Assembly: GCA_004557565.1 (NCBI GenBank)
Contig: SFGS01000010.1
Coordinates: 1 to 64,000 of the forward strand
Length of the DNA stretch: 64,000 nt
DNA from: Bacteroidales bacterium
Lineage (GTDB): Bacteria; Bacteroidota; Bacteroidia; Bacteroidales; Muribaculaceae
Reading direction: 5' to 3'
Below, in pieces: positions 48,987 to 56,771 of this stretch. The position numbers and the translations under genes were made by a program. Every line of letters starts with the position of its first letter. Within the stretch, counting starts at the first letter, position 1. The notes under the pieces are model-generated. The model was not told the DNA's origin. It worked only from the letters and a program-made list of their open reading frames with translations, and ran no database searches.

Positions 48987-50642
48987 ATGTATAGCAACAA
49001 GGAAAATATCAATATTCTCACAGCCCTGCTCGTGAGTCACGGCATCACCGACGCTGTGGTTTGCCCCGGCTCGCGCAATGCCGCCATTATCCACAATCTG
49101 GCGGAGTGTCCGAAAATCAAGTGCCACCCTGTGACCGATGAGCGCAGCGCGGCATTTGTGGCAATGGGTATGGCACAAGCCACTTGCCGACCTGTGGTGG
49201 TGTGCGTTACTTCTGGATCAGCCTTGCTCAACACTGCACCAGCCGTAGCAGAGGCCACTTACCAGCACCAAGGCATCATCGTGATTTCTGCCGACCGCCC
49301 TGCCGCATGGATTGGGCAGAGTGTGGGTCAAACGATTCCACAGCCGGGTGCGCTTGGCTCTTTTGTGGGCAAATGCGTCAACATTCCAGAACCACACACC
49401 GACGATGACCGTTGGCACATCAATCGCCTTGTGAACGAGGCGCTGATTGAGGCAAAAAAATATCATCGTCCAAGCGTGCACATCAATGTGCCTTTGAGCG
49501 AACCGCTATTTGAATACACAGTGAAGAAATTGCCAAAAGAGCGCGTTATCACGCTTTGGGAAAGCACCTTTGGCTCTGCCGAACCGTTTGTCGACGAATT
49601 CACTGCGGCAAAGCGCCCTATGATTGTGGTGGGACAAACCGATGAGCAAACCTCTATCGACACACTCGATTATTTAGAGTTACTCGCCGATAGGGCAATC
49701 ATCATTCACGAGGCACTGAATGGCTACGATGAATTGTTTGGCATCGACCTCGTGCTCAATGCCATTGAGGGCGTTGACAAAAAATATGTTCCAGATTTCG
49801 TTCTTCACATTGGAGGCGAAGTGGTGAGTAAACGCTTGAAATCATTTCTCCAAAGGGCGGAAACCATGTGGCGCATCTCTCCAAACGGTGAAATCGCCGA
49901 CACCTATAAAAACATCACAAATGTGATTTATGGCGATACAGTCGACACTCTTAAGATGATTGCCGTCGGTTATAAAATGCGTAATCTCAAGACTCCTTTT
50001 TCCATACAGACATATTATGACCTATGGTACGATGCTTTGGAAAAAGCCGACCAACATATCATCAACTATGAGCCGGCATACTCGCAGGCGGCGGCTGTGA
50101 AGGCATTTGAAGAACAGTACTACTACAGCGATTACGCCCCTCATATCCATTATGCGAACAGCACTTCCATTCGCCTTGCCAACCTCTTTGCACGCCACTA
50201 TGTGTGGTGCAACCGTGGCACCAACGGCATAGAGGGCTGCGTTTCCACAGCCGTGGGATTTGCGATGGCTGTGCCAAAGACCGAGCGACTGGTGCTGGTG
50301 ACTGGCGATTTGGCGTTTTTCTACGACAGCAACGCCCTGTGGAACGAGGCACTGCCAGCAAACATTGGCATTCTTTTGCTCAACAATGGCGAAGGCGGTA
50401 TTTTCCGGCAAGTGAAAGGTTTTGGCGAAAACCCGATGGCACAGGGCTTCCATCATGCCACAGCCGAAGGCATTTGCCACCAGAATGGCGTGACCTACGT
50501 TGCCATTCACAACATCGACGAACTTTATCAACAAATAGAGAGACTTACGGACGAAGAAGCCCCCATCGTGATGGAGGTGTTCACCGATGCCGAAATCGAT
50601 AAACAAGAACTTATAAACATCTATAATAGTTTCAAATTATGA
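48987..50642 (+). CDS. menD: SEPHCHC synthase MenD
   Basis: A 551-residue thiamine-diphosphate enzyme that joins isochorismate and 2-oxoglutarate. N-terminal Pyr domain: AVVCPGSRNAAIIHNLAE and HPVTDERSAAFVAMGMAQ with the conserved Glu. Central domain, then the PP domain: RGTNGIEGCVSTAVGFAMA and VTGDLAFFYDSNALWNE (G-D-X-F-X-x-N-type cofactor motif). Full length. It overlaps menB by 4 bp (ATGA). No menH gene lies between menD and menB, unlike the E. coli order. Confidence 0.97.
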   Translation: MYSNKENINILTALLVSHGITDAVVCPGSRNAAIIHNLAECPKIKCHPVTDERSAAFVAMGMAQATCRPVVVCVTSGSALLNTAPAVAEATYQHQGIIVISADRPAAWIGQSVGQTIPQPGALGSFVGKCVNIPEPHTDDDRWHINRLVNEALIEAKKYHRPSVHINVPLSEPLFEYTVKKLPKERVITLWESTFGSAEPFVDEFTAAKRPMIVVGQTDEQTSIDTLDYLELLADRAIIIHEALNGYDELFGIDLVLNAIEGVDKKYVPDFVLHIGGEVVSKRLKSFLQRAETMWRISPNGEIADTYKNITNVIYGDTVDTLKMIAVGYKMRNLKTPFSIQTYYDLWYDALEKADQHIINYEPAYSQAAAVKAFEEQYYYSDYAPHIHYANSTSIRLANLFARHYVWCNRGTNGIEGCVSTAVGFAMAVPKTERLVLVTGDLAFFYDSNALWNEALPANIGILLLNNGEGGIFRQVKGFGENPMAQGFHHATAEGICHQNGVTYVAIHNIDELYQQIERLTDEEAPIVMEVFTDAEIDKQELINIYNSFKL

Positions 50643-51460
50643 GAGAATGGAAAAAAATTGAAGGATTCGACTTTCAGGAAATCCTCTTTGAAGAATATAA
50701 CGGTATAGCGAAAATCACTATCAACCGCCCTCGTTATCGCAATGCGTTCACCCCTCGCACCACTTGGGAAATGAGCCAGGCGTTTGCCTACTGCCGTGAG
50801 GCGAGCCGCATCAGCGTGGTGATTCTCACCGGTGCTGGCGACATGGCATTCTGTAGCGGTGGCGACATGAATGTGAAGGGCCGTGGCGGCTATGTGGGCG
50901 AAGACGGTGTGCCACGCCTCAATGTGCTTGACGTGCAAATGCAAATTCGCCGCTTGCCTAAGCCTGTTATCGCTATGGTAAACGGCTACGCCATCGGTGG
51001 CGGCCATGTGCTTCACTTGGTGTGCGACTTGACCATCGCAAGCGAAAACGCCATTTTCGGTCAAACTGGTCCAAAGGTGGGTTCATTCGATGCCGGTTTC
51101 GGTTCATCGTATTTGGCGCGCATCGTGGGTCAGAAGAAGGCGCGCGAAATTTGGTTCCTCTGCCGTCAATACTCGGCGAAAGAGGCTGAAGAAATGGGTA
51201 TGGTCAACAAAGTGGTGCCATTCGACCAACTCGAAGACACCTGCGTGGAATGGGCAGAAATTATGATGCAGCACTCTCCTTTGGCTCTGCGTATGATTAA
51301 GGCTGGCTTAAATGCCGAACTCGACGGACAGGCTGGTATTCAAGAACTTGCTGGCGACGCCACCATGCTCTACTACTTCCTCGACGAAGCCCAAGAAGGC
51401 GGCAAAGCGTTCCTCGAAAAGCGCAAACCCGACTTCCAAAAATATCCCAAAATGCCATAA
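50639..51460 (+). CDS. menB: 1,4-dihydroxy-2-naphthoyl-CoA synthase
   Basis: A 273-residue crotonase-family enzyme that cyclises o-succinylbenzoyl-CoA to DHNA-CoA. Motifs: ITINRPRYRNAFTPRT, GDMAFCSGGDMNVKGRGGYV (oxyanion hole and active-site loop), MVNGYAIGGGHVLHLVCDLTIASE and FGQTGPKVGSFDAGFGSSYL. Length typical. The start codon overlaps the menD stop. A 123-bp gap with TTAGAAR inverted repeats separates it from menC. Confidence 0.98.
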   Translation: MREWKKIEGFDFQEILFEEYNGIAKITINRPRYRNAFTPRTTWEMSQAFAYCREASRISVVILTGAGDMAFCSGGDMNVKGRGGYVGEDGVPRLNVLDVQMQIRRLPKPVIAMVNGYAIGGGHVLHLVCDLTIASENAIFGQTGPKVGSFDAGFGSSYLARIVGQKKAREIWFLCRQYSAKEAEEMGMVNKVVPFDQLEDTCVEWAEIMMQHSPLALRMIKAGLNAELDGQAGIQELAGDATMLYYFLDEAQEGGKAFLEKRKPDFQKYPKMP

Positions 51461-51465
51461 AATCT

Positions 51466-51581
51466 TTTAGAAATTAGTGGTTAGAAATTAGAAGTTAGAT
51501 TTTTAGGACGTCCTATCCCCCCAAATCTCTAATCTCTAATCTCTAACTTCTAATTTCTAACTTCTAATTTCTAATATCTAT
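51466..51581. repeat. TTAGAAR inverted repeat between menB and menC
   Basis: The left arm TTAGAAATTAGAAGTTAGA (51481-51499) is exactly complementary to TCTAACTTCTAATTTCTAA (51542-51560): a perfect 19-bp stem. The 42-nt loop contains the palindrome AGGACGTCCT (51505-51514). Extra units extend both sides. The same architecture is seen in the gcvPB-lpdA gap. Confidence 0.75.
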
Positions 51582-51583
51582 AT

Positions 51584-52606
51584 ATGACTTTTTCGATTCA
51601 AGAGAAATTGTTGCATTTCAAGCAGCCGGCTGGCACTTCGCGTGGCGTATATACCACACGACGAATCTGGCTTTTGACGGTTGAACACGATGGACGCACC
51701 GCCATAGGCGAATGTGCGCCATTGCCACAGTTAAGTTGCGACGACATACCCGATTACGAGGCTGTTTTACGCCGATTTTGCGACATCATCGAAGCCACAG
51801 GCGCCATTCCTTACGATGAAATGCGCAACTATCCCTCCATGCTCTTTGGCGTGGAAACCGCCCTCGCGCAACTCTCTCGCACCGATGGATTGCTCTACGA
51901 CACTCCTTTCAGCCACGGCGAGGAAGGCATTCCCATCAACGGCTTGGTGTGGATGGGCACGCACGATGAAATGCTCAGCCGCCTGAAGGAAAAACTCGCA
52001 CTCGGTTTCCGCTGCGTGAAACTAAAAATCGGTGCTATCGACTTTGCGAAAGAACTCGACCTGATTCAGCACATACGCAAGCATTTCAGCCGTGAGGAAG
52101 TGGAACTCCGTGTTGATGCCAATGGCGGTTTCACGCCCGATGTGGCTCTGGAAAGGTTGCAAGAATTGGCTCGCTACGACATTCACAGCATTGAGCAACC
52201 CATCATGGCGCATCAGTGGAGCGAAATGGCGCAACTTTGCCAACTGTCGCCACTGCCTATCGCCCTCGATGAGGAACTGATTGGCGTGAACTCCACCGAC
52301 GAGAAAATCCGCCTGCTCGACACCATCAAACCACAATACATCATTCTCAAACCATCGCTCCACGGTGGCGTGGCTGGCACTCGCGAATGGATTGCGCTGG
52401 CGAATGAGCGTGGCATAGGCAGCTGGATAACAAGTGCGCTGGAAAGCAACATCGGACTCAACGCCATTGCCCAACTCGCTGCCGACATCTACGGTCCAAA
52501 AATCACAATGCCACAAGGTTTGGGCACTGGTATGCTTTTCACCGACAACATTCCCATGCCTTTGGAAATCAGAAACGACTGCCTATGGATTACGAAGCGT
52601 TCATAG
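51584..52606 (+). CDS. menC: o-Succinylbenzoate synthase
   Basis: A 340-residue enolase-superfamily enzyme that dehydrates SHCHC. N-terminal capping domain, then the barrel: KLKIGAIDFA (catalytic Lys), LRVDANGGFTPD (metal Asp), SIEQPI (metal Glu), ALDEELIG (metal Asp) and ILKPSLHGGVAGTREW (second Lys). All expected residues are present. Its last 22 bp overlap the menE start, suggesting coupled translation. Confidence 0.94.
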   Translation: MTFSIQEKLLHFKQPAGTSRGVYTTRRIWLLTVEHDGRTAIGECAPLPQLSCDDIPDYEAVLRRFCDIIEATGAIPYDEMRNYPSMLFGVETALAQLSRTDGLLYDTPFSHGEEGIPINGLVWMGTHDEMLSRLKEKLALGFRCVKLKIGAIDFAKELDLIQHIRKHFSREEVELRVDANGGFTPDVALERLQELARYDIHSIEQPIMAHQWSEMAQLCQLSPLPIALDEELIGVNSTDEKIRLLDTIKPQYIILKPSLHGGVAGTREWIALANERGIGSWITSALESNIGLNAIAQLAADIYGPKITMPQGLGTGMLFTDNIPMPLEIRNDCLWITKRS

Positions 52607-53550
52607 ACGAGTGGCACAACTCGGAAGCATGTGTACTGGTACACACCAGTGGCTCCACAGGCGCACCTAAGCCTATGATGGTGGAGAAGCGTCGCATGGA
52701 GGCGAGCGCACGCATCACCTGTGCCTTCTTGGGCTTGCAAAGTGGCGACACGGCTTTGCTCTGTATGCCTCTCGACTACATTGCCGGTAAAATGATGGTG
52801 GTGCGCGCCATCACTTGCGGTTTGCGGCTCATTCGCATTGAGCCATGCAGCCACCCGATGGCAGAGGTGTGCACCCCTATCCACTTTGCCGCTATGGTGC
52901 CGCTGCAAGTGGCAAATTCGCTAAAGGTGGCTGTCGAGCGCCAAAGGCTCATGGCTATCAAGCACTTGATTATAGGTGGAGGCGCAATTGATGATGATTT
53001 GGAGCGTGAGTTGCGAGATTTCCCCAACGCTGTATGGAGCACCTACGGCATGACCGAAACGCTCTCGCACATTGCTTTGCGCCGCATCAGCGGCAGCGAA
53101 GCGAGTTTGTGGTACACGCCTTTCGATGGTGTGACGGTGAGTCTCGACAGCCGTGGCTGCCTCGTGATTGATGCGCCGCATGTGTGCCACACCACCCTTG
53201 CGACCAACGACTGCGCCGAAATCCGCGATGGCAAATTCCGTATTCTCGGACGCATCGACAATGTGGTGTGCAGTGGTGGCATCAAAATCCAAATCGAGGA
53301 AGTGGAGCAATCGCTCAAACCTCACATTCACAAACGATTCATCATCACCAAGCGAAAAGACAAGGATTTAGGAGAAGCATTGACGCTGCTCACCGAGGAA
53401 ACCGATGTAGAAGCCGTGCGCTGCATCTGCCAGCGTGCGCTGCCAAAGTATCATCAGCCGCGCCACATTTTCCATATCGAGGAAGTGCCGCTGACCGAAA
53501 CAGGCAAACCAGCGCGTGCAAAAGCCGAATCCATAGCCAATTCGCTTTGA
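52585..53550 (+). CDS. menE: o-Succinylbenzoate--CoA ligase
   Basis: A 321-residue adenylate-forming enzyme. P-loop VHTSGSTGAPKPMMV (residues 14-28), A5 motif WSTYGMTETLSHIALR (near 151) and A7/A8 region FRILGRIDNVVCSGGIKI with the hinge Asp, and final TETGKPAR with the catalytic Lys. At 321 residues it is much shorter than classical MenE (about 450) because the N-terminal ATP domain is reduced, as seen in several Bacteroidota. It ends the men operon; menA and menG are not in the window. Confidence 0.92.
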   Translation: MDYEAFIDEWHNSEACVLVHTSGSTGAPKPMMVEKRRMEASARITCAFLGLQSGDTALLCMPLDYIAGKMMVVRAITCGLRLIRIEPCSHPMAEVCTPIHFAAMVPLQVANSLKVAVERQRLMAIKHLIIGGGAIDDDLERELRDFPNAVWSTYGMTETLSHIALRRISGSEASLWYTPFDGVTVSLDSRGCLVIDAPHVCHTTLATNDCAEIRDGKFRILGRIDNVVCSGGIKIQIEEVEQSLKPHIHKRFIITKRKDKDLGEALTLLTEETDVEAVRCICQRALPKYHQPRHIFHIEEVPLTETGKPARAKAESIANSL

Positions 53551-53575
53551 AATTGGATTTAATTCGCTATATTTG
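53546..53575 (+). promoter_or_regulatory. Promoter of the HAD phosphatase gene
   Basis: TTTG (53546-53549, overlapping the menE stop), 18-bp spacer, TATATTTG (53568-53575). Predicted start about 53582, 17 bp before the ATG. Confidence 0.65.
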
Positions 53576-53598
53576 CATTCTATTAAACCATTACTCCT

Positions 53599-54456
53599 AT
53601 GACTAACTACAAACGACCTCAAATAGCACTCATCTACGATTTTGATGGCACACTCGCACCCGGCAATATGCAGGAGTTTGGCTTCATTCAAGCCATTGGC
53701 GACGACATCGACCAGTTTTGGGAAAAGTGCAACAACCTTGCCAGCAACAACGATGCCAACCACATCCTCACCTATATGTACACCATGCTGAAAGAAGCGC
53801 GCGCCGACGGCATTTCGCTCAGGCGTGAGAGTTTTCAGAAATTCGGCTCTATGGTGAAGTTGTTTCCCGGTGTGCAGGAGTGGTTCTCGGTCATCAACAA
53901 GGTGGGCGATGAACTCGGTCTCGACATCAAGCACTACATCAATTCCTCTGGTTTGCGCGAAATGATTGAGGGCACATCTATCTACCATGAGTTTGAAGCC
54001 ATTTACAGCAGCACCTATCTTTACGATGCCGACGGCGTGGCTTACTGGCCTGGTGTGGCAGTAGATTCCACAGCCAAAACGCAATTCATCTTCAAGATTT
54101 CGCGAGGCATCAAGGAATTGAGCGACAATTTGAAGGTGAACGAATACATGCCCCACGATGAACGACCAGTGCAATACCAGCACATGATTTACTTTGGCGA
54201 CGGTATGACCGATGTGCCAAGCATGGTGCTTGTGCGCTACTTTGGCGGCCATTCCATCGCCGTTTTCGCCGACGACGAGTGCCACAAAGACCAAGCCAGA
54301 AAACTCATTGAACACAACCGTGTGGACTTCATTGCCAAAGCCGATTACAGCGAAGGCGGCGAAATCTACCGTCTGGTGAAATCGATGCTCAAAAAAATGA
54401 AAGCCGACTACGATTTCGACCAACTCCTCCGCTGCCACAAAGCCTCCTGCAAATAA
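53599..54456 (+). CDS. HAD-superfamily phosphatase
   Basis: A 285-residue cytoplasmic HAD hydrolase. Motif I ALIYDFDGTLAPGN (nucleophile Asp14, acid Asp16), motif II in YINSSGLREMI (Ser), motif III region near KISRGIKEL (Lys), and motif IV FGDGMTDVPSM (two Asp near 197). A long helical cap lies between motifs I and II, as in phosphoserine-phosphatase-like proteins. The substrate is not known. Own promoter upstream, shared terminator downstream. Confidence 0.88.
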   Translation: MTNYKRPQIALIYDFDGTLAPGNMQEFGFIQAIGDDIDQFWEKCNNLASNNDANHILTYMYTMLKEARADGISLRRESFQKFGSMVKLFPGVQEWFSVINKVGDELGLDIKHYINSSGLREMIEGTSIYHEFEAIYSSTYLYDADGVAYWPGVAVDSTAKTQFIFKISRGIKELSDNLKVNEYMPHDERPVQYQHMIYFGDGMTDVPSMVLVRYFGGHSIAVFADDECHKDQARKLIEHNRVDFIAKADYSEGGEIYRLVKSMLKKMKADYDFDQLLRCHKASCK

Positions 54457-54506
54457 CTTGTCTCCCCACTATGATATAGCATCTGGTGGATGGGAGCGAT
54501 AATATA

Positions 54507-54539
54507 AAAGGCAGCGAATTTTTGAGTTTCGCTGCCTTT
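54507..54539. terminator. Bidirectional terminator between HAD and VCBS-like genes
   Basis: AAAGGCAGCGAA (54507-54518) with TTCGCTGCCTTT (54528-54539), loop of 9 nt. Perfect 12-bp stem, with the A and T runs serving both strands. Confidence 0.85.
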
Positions 54540-54549
54540 ATTCGTCGGT

Positions 54550-55092
54550 TTATTTCACCTTTACGGTTTTGTATTTTTTCACCACATCGCCGCCTTGCCA
54601 CTCGTAGGTGGTGATGCGCACTTTTCCGTTGCCGAGTTTCTTTACTGGTGGATTGGTGTCGAAATTGGTGTCTTCATCGCCAAGCCACACGGTGAATGGA
54701 GGCACTGCATCTATCCACCCGGTGCGCTTGAGGGTGAAAATGCGGTAAACCTGCCAACTTGAAGTCACCCACCCCGGCTGAATGCCAATCTCGTCTTTTC
54801 CGTCGCCATTGAGGTCGCCAAGGTTGCAAGGCACACCGCTCACGCATTGCTTCACATTAATCGAAGGAATGGAGGGGTTGGTGAATTTCAGCACACCGTA
54901 GAGCGACTCAAAATCGTCGAGTTCTTCCCAACGGTCAGCATCTTTGGGTGGAATGAAATACACATATTCTTTCTTACCATCGCCATTGAAATCGCCATAA
55001 GCATAGTTATAGCCCTTTGGCGGACGCTGCGCAAATGCCGAAAGACACATTGCCACGGCACACAATCCTAAACAAATTCTTAAAGATTTCAT
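54550..55092 (-). CDS. Exported VCBS/FG-GAP-like calcium-motif protein
   Basis: A 180-residue protein. Signal peptide (ICLGLCAVAMCLSAFAQ, 1-21). Two D-X-N-X-D-G-X-X-[DE] motifs, YGDFNGDGKKEY (near 32) and LGDLNGDGKDEIGI (near 93), resemble the Ca-binding loops of VCBS/integrin-like repeats. The remaining sequence is beta-rich. Function unknown; secreted or periplasmic. It begins 20 bp after the trxB stop on the same strand and ends at the bidirectional terminator, so it is probably the last gene of the dxs-to-trxB run. Confidence 0.75.
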   Translation of the reverse strand: MKSLRICLGLCAVAMCLSAFAQRPPKGYNYAYGDFNGDGKKEYVYFIPPKDADRWEELDDFESLYGVLKFTNPSIPSINVKQCVSGVPCNLGDLNGDGKDEIGIQPGWVTSSWQVYRIFTLKRTGWIDAVPPFTVWLGDEDTNFDTNPPVKKLGNGKVRITTYEWQGGDVVKKYKTVKVK

Positions 55093-55111
55093 AATTAATC
55101 AGTTTAAAATA

Positions 55112-56044
55112 TTATAATGCGTCGAGATATGATTTCGCATCGAGGGCGGCACGGCAACCCGAACCTGCAGCCACAATAGCCTGACGGTAATGTGGGTCGG
55201 CAACATCGCCAGCGGCAAACACGCCTTTCACGCTCGTTTCGGTGGTGATGCCACCAAGAGCGATATAGCCCTGCTCATCGAGTGCTACCTGACCTTTCAG
55301 GAAGTCGGTGTTGGGCTTGTGGCCGATGGCGAGGAAAAAGCCGTCGATGTCGATGTCGAGCATTTGTTCCTTATCGGTGCCCTTAAATTGCACCAAGTGC
55401 GCACCTTCCACAAATTGCTCACCGAAAAGCCCCACGGTGTTGGTGTTGTAGAGAATTTCAATGTTTTCTTTCTCGTTCACACGCTGCTGCATAGCGGCCG
55501 ACGCACGCAAATAAGGTTTGCGCACAATCATATACACCTTCTTGGCAAGGTTGCTCAAATAGTAAGCCTCTTCGCAAGCAGTGTCGCCACCACCCACTAC
55601 TGCCACCACTTTCTTGCGGTAGAAGAAACCGTCGCAAGTGGCACAAGCCGACACGCCCATGCCTGCATATTTCTGCTCATCGGCAAGACCGAGATACTTG
55701 GCTGATGCACCAGTGGCAATAATCACAGCGTCGGCAGAAATGGTGCTGGTGCCGTCAACCGTTGCCACAAATGGGCGTTTCGATAGGTCGATATCCGTAA
55801 TGATGCCATTGCGCACTTCAGCCCCCACATTCACGGCTTGCTGGCGCATATTCTCCATCAAGTCGAAGCCTTCCACGCCTTGTGGAAAACCTGGGTAATT
55901 CTCGATGGTGGTGGTCTGAGTGAGTTGTCCACCGGGCTGAATACCAGAATAAAGCACACTGCTAATTCCTGCACGAGAGAGATAAATGGCTGCTGTATAA
56001 CCAGCCGGGCCAGAACCTATGATAAGACATTTAGTTGTTTCCAT
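55112..56044 (-). CDS. trxB: Thioredoxin reductase
   Basis: A 310-residue flavoenzyme that reduces thioredoxin with NADPH. FAD site IIGSGPAGYTAAIYLSRAG (8-26), redox CATC (C134, C137) in SACATCDGFFY, NADPH site VVGGGDTACEEA (near 152) and the C-terminal FAD motif GVFAAGDVADPHYRQ. Full length. It follows the LolA-like gene after 127 bp of tandem-repeat DNA, so it may have separate regulation. Confidence 0.97.
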   Translation of the reverse strand: METTKCLIIGSGPAGYTAAIYLSRAGISSVLYSGIQPGGQLTQTTTIENYPGFPQGVEGFDLMENMRQQAVNVGAEVRNGIITDIDLSKRPFVATVDGTSTISADAVIIATGASAKYLGLADEQKYAGMGVSACATCDGFFYRKKVVAVVGGGDTACEEAYYLSNLAKKVYMIVRKPYLRASAAMQQRVNEKENIEILYNTNTVGLFGEQFVEGAHLVQFKGTDKEQMLDIDIDGFFLAIGHKPNTDFLKGQVALDEQGYIALGGITTETSVKGVFAAGDVADPHYRQAIVAAGSGCRAALDAKSYLDAL

Positions 56045-56060
56045 AATTTTTGGGGTCTAC

Positions 56061-56127
56061 GAGTCAACGGGTCAACAGGTCAACGAGGTTTTCGAGGTTT
56101 CGAATTTTCGAGGTTTCGAGATTTCGG
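56061..56127. repeat. GTCAACGG and TTTCGAGG microrepeats
   Basis: Three near-copies of GTCAACRGG (GAGTCAACGG, GTCAACAGG, TCAACGAGG) followed by four units near TTTCGAGG. It lies upstream of trxB on the minus strand. No other copy is seen in the window. Confidence 0.55.
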
Positions 56128-56171
56128 GACTGTTGGACGTTGTTGGTTAAATAATTTTAAAACAATAATTT

Positions 56172-56756
56172 TTATCGCAAATCCACCACTTCGGTGCCTG
56201 CTGGAACCATCTTTTTATTGAATTTGAAGGTGGCGGCATTGGTGGCAACTTTGGTTTTGTAGTTGCTGATAGTGAGCGTTTCGCTACCCTTTTTTGTGGT
56301 GTAAATTGCCTTGGTCAGCACATAACTTTTCGACACATAAAGTGTGACCGAAACCACCTTGCTTTTTGCCTTTGGCTTCAAGGTGAGCACATAGCCCGAA
56401 CCGCTTTTTTTCGCACTCATTTTGTAGCCCGATTTGAGCGATTGAGCCGCAGCCAATGGGTGAATCATCACCAACTGTTGAGCAGTGGGCGTAGTCACAT
56501 TAACTTCATCTGTGGCAGTGGAATAAGTCCATTGAGTTTTGCCATCGTACCACGATTTTATGTTGTTGGCAAGGATTCGAAACTGATTGCCCTTCATCAC
56601 AATCGTACCGTGTGAAGAACCTGCTCTATAATTAGCACTCACAGCGCCAGCAGCCTTGTAGGCAGCAACTGTGCGGTCGAAAATTTGAGTTGCACTTTGA
56701 GCATGGCAGCACACCACTGCCAGCAGCAACATTGCCATTGTGAATAATCTTTTCAT
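56172..56756 (-). CDS. LolA-like outer-membrane lipoprotein carrier
   Basis: A 194-residue periplasmic protein of the LolA type. Signal peptide (MLLLAVVCCHAQ, 1-19), then an unclosed beta-barrel sequence (RAGSSHGTIVMKGNQFRIL, WYDGKTQWTYSTATDEVNV, YVLTLKPKAKSKVVSVTLYV). LolA escorts lipoproteins from inner to outer membrane. The ftsK-lolA neighbourhood is common in Bacteroidota and supports the call. 16 bp after ftsK. Confidence 0.85.
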   Translation of the reverse strand: MKRLFTMAMLLLAVVCCHAQSATQIFDRTVAAYKAAGAVSANYRAGSSHGTIVMKGNQFRILANNIKSWYDGKTQWTYSTATDEVNVTTPTAQQLVMIHPLAAAQSLKSGYKMSAKKSGSGYVLTLKPKAKSKVVSVTLYVSKSYVLTKAIYTTKKGSETLTISNYKTKVATNAATFKFNKKMVPAGTEVVDLR

Positions 56757-56771
56757 TGCTTTAATTTCTTA

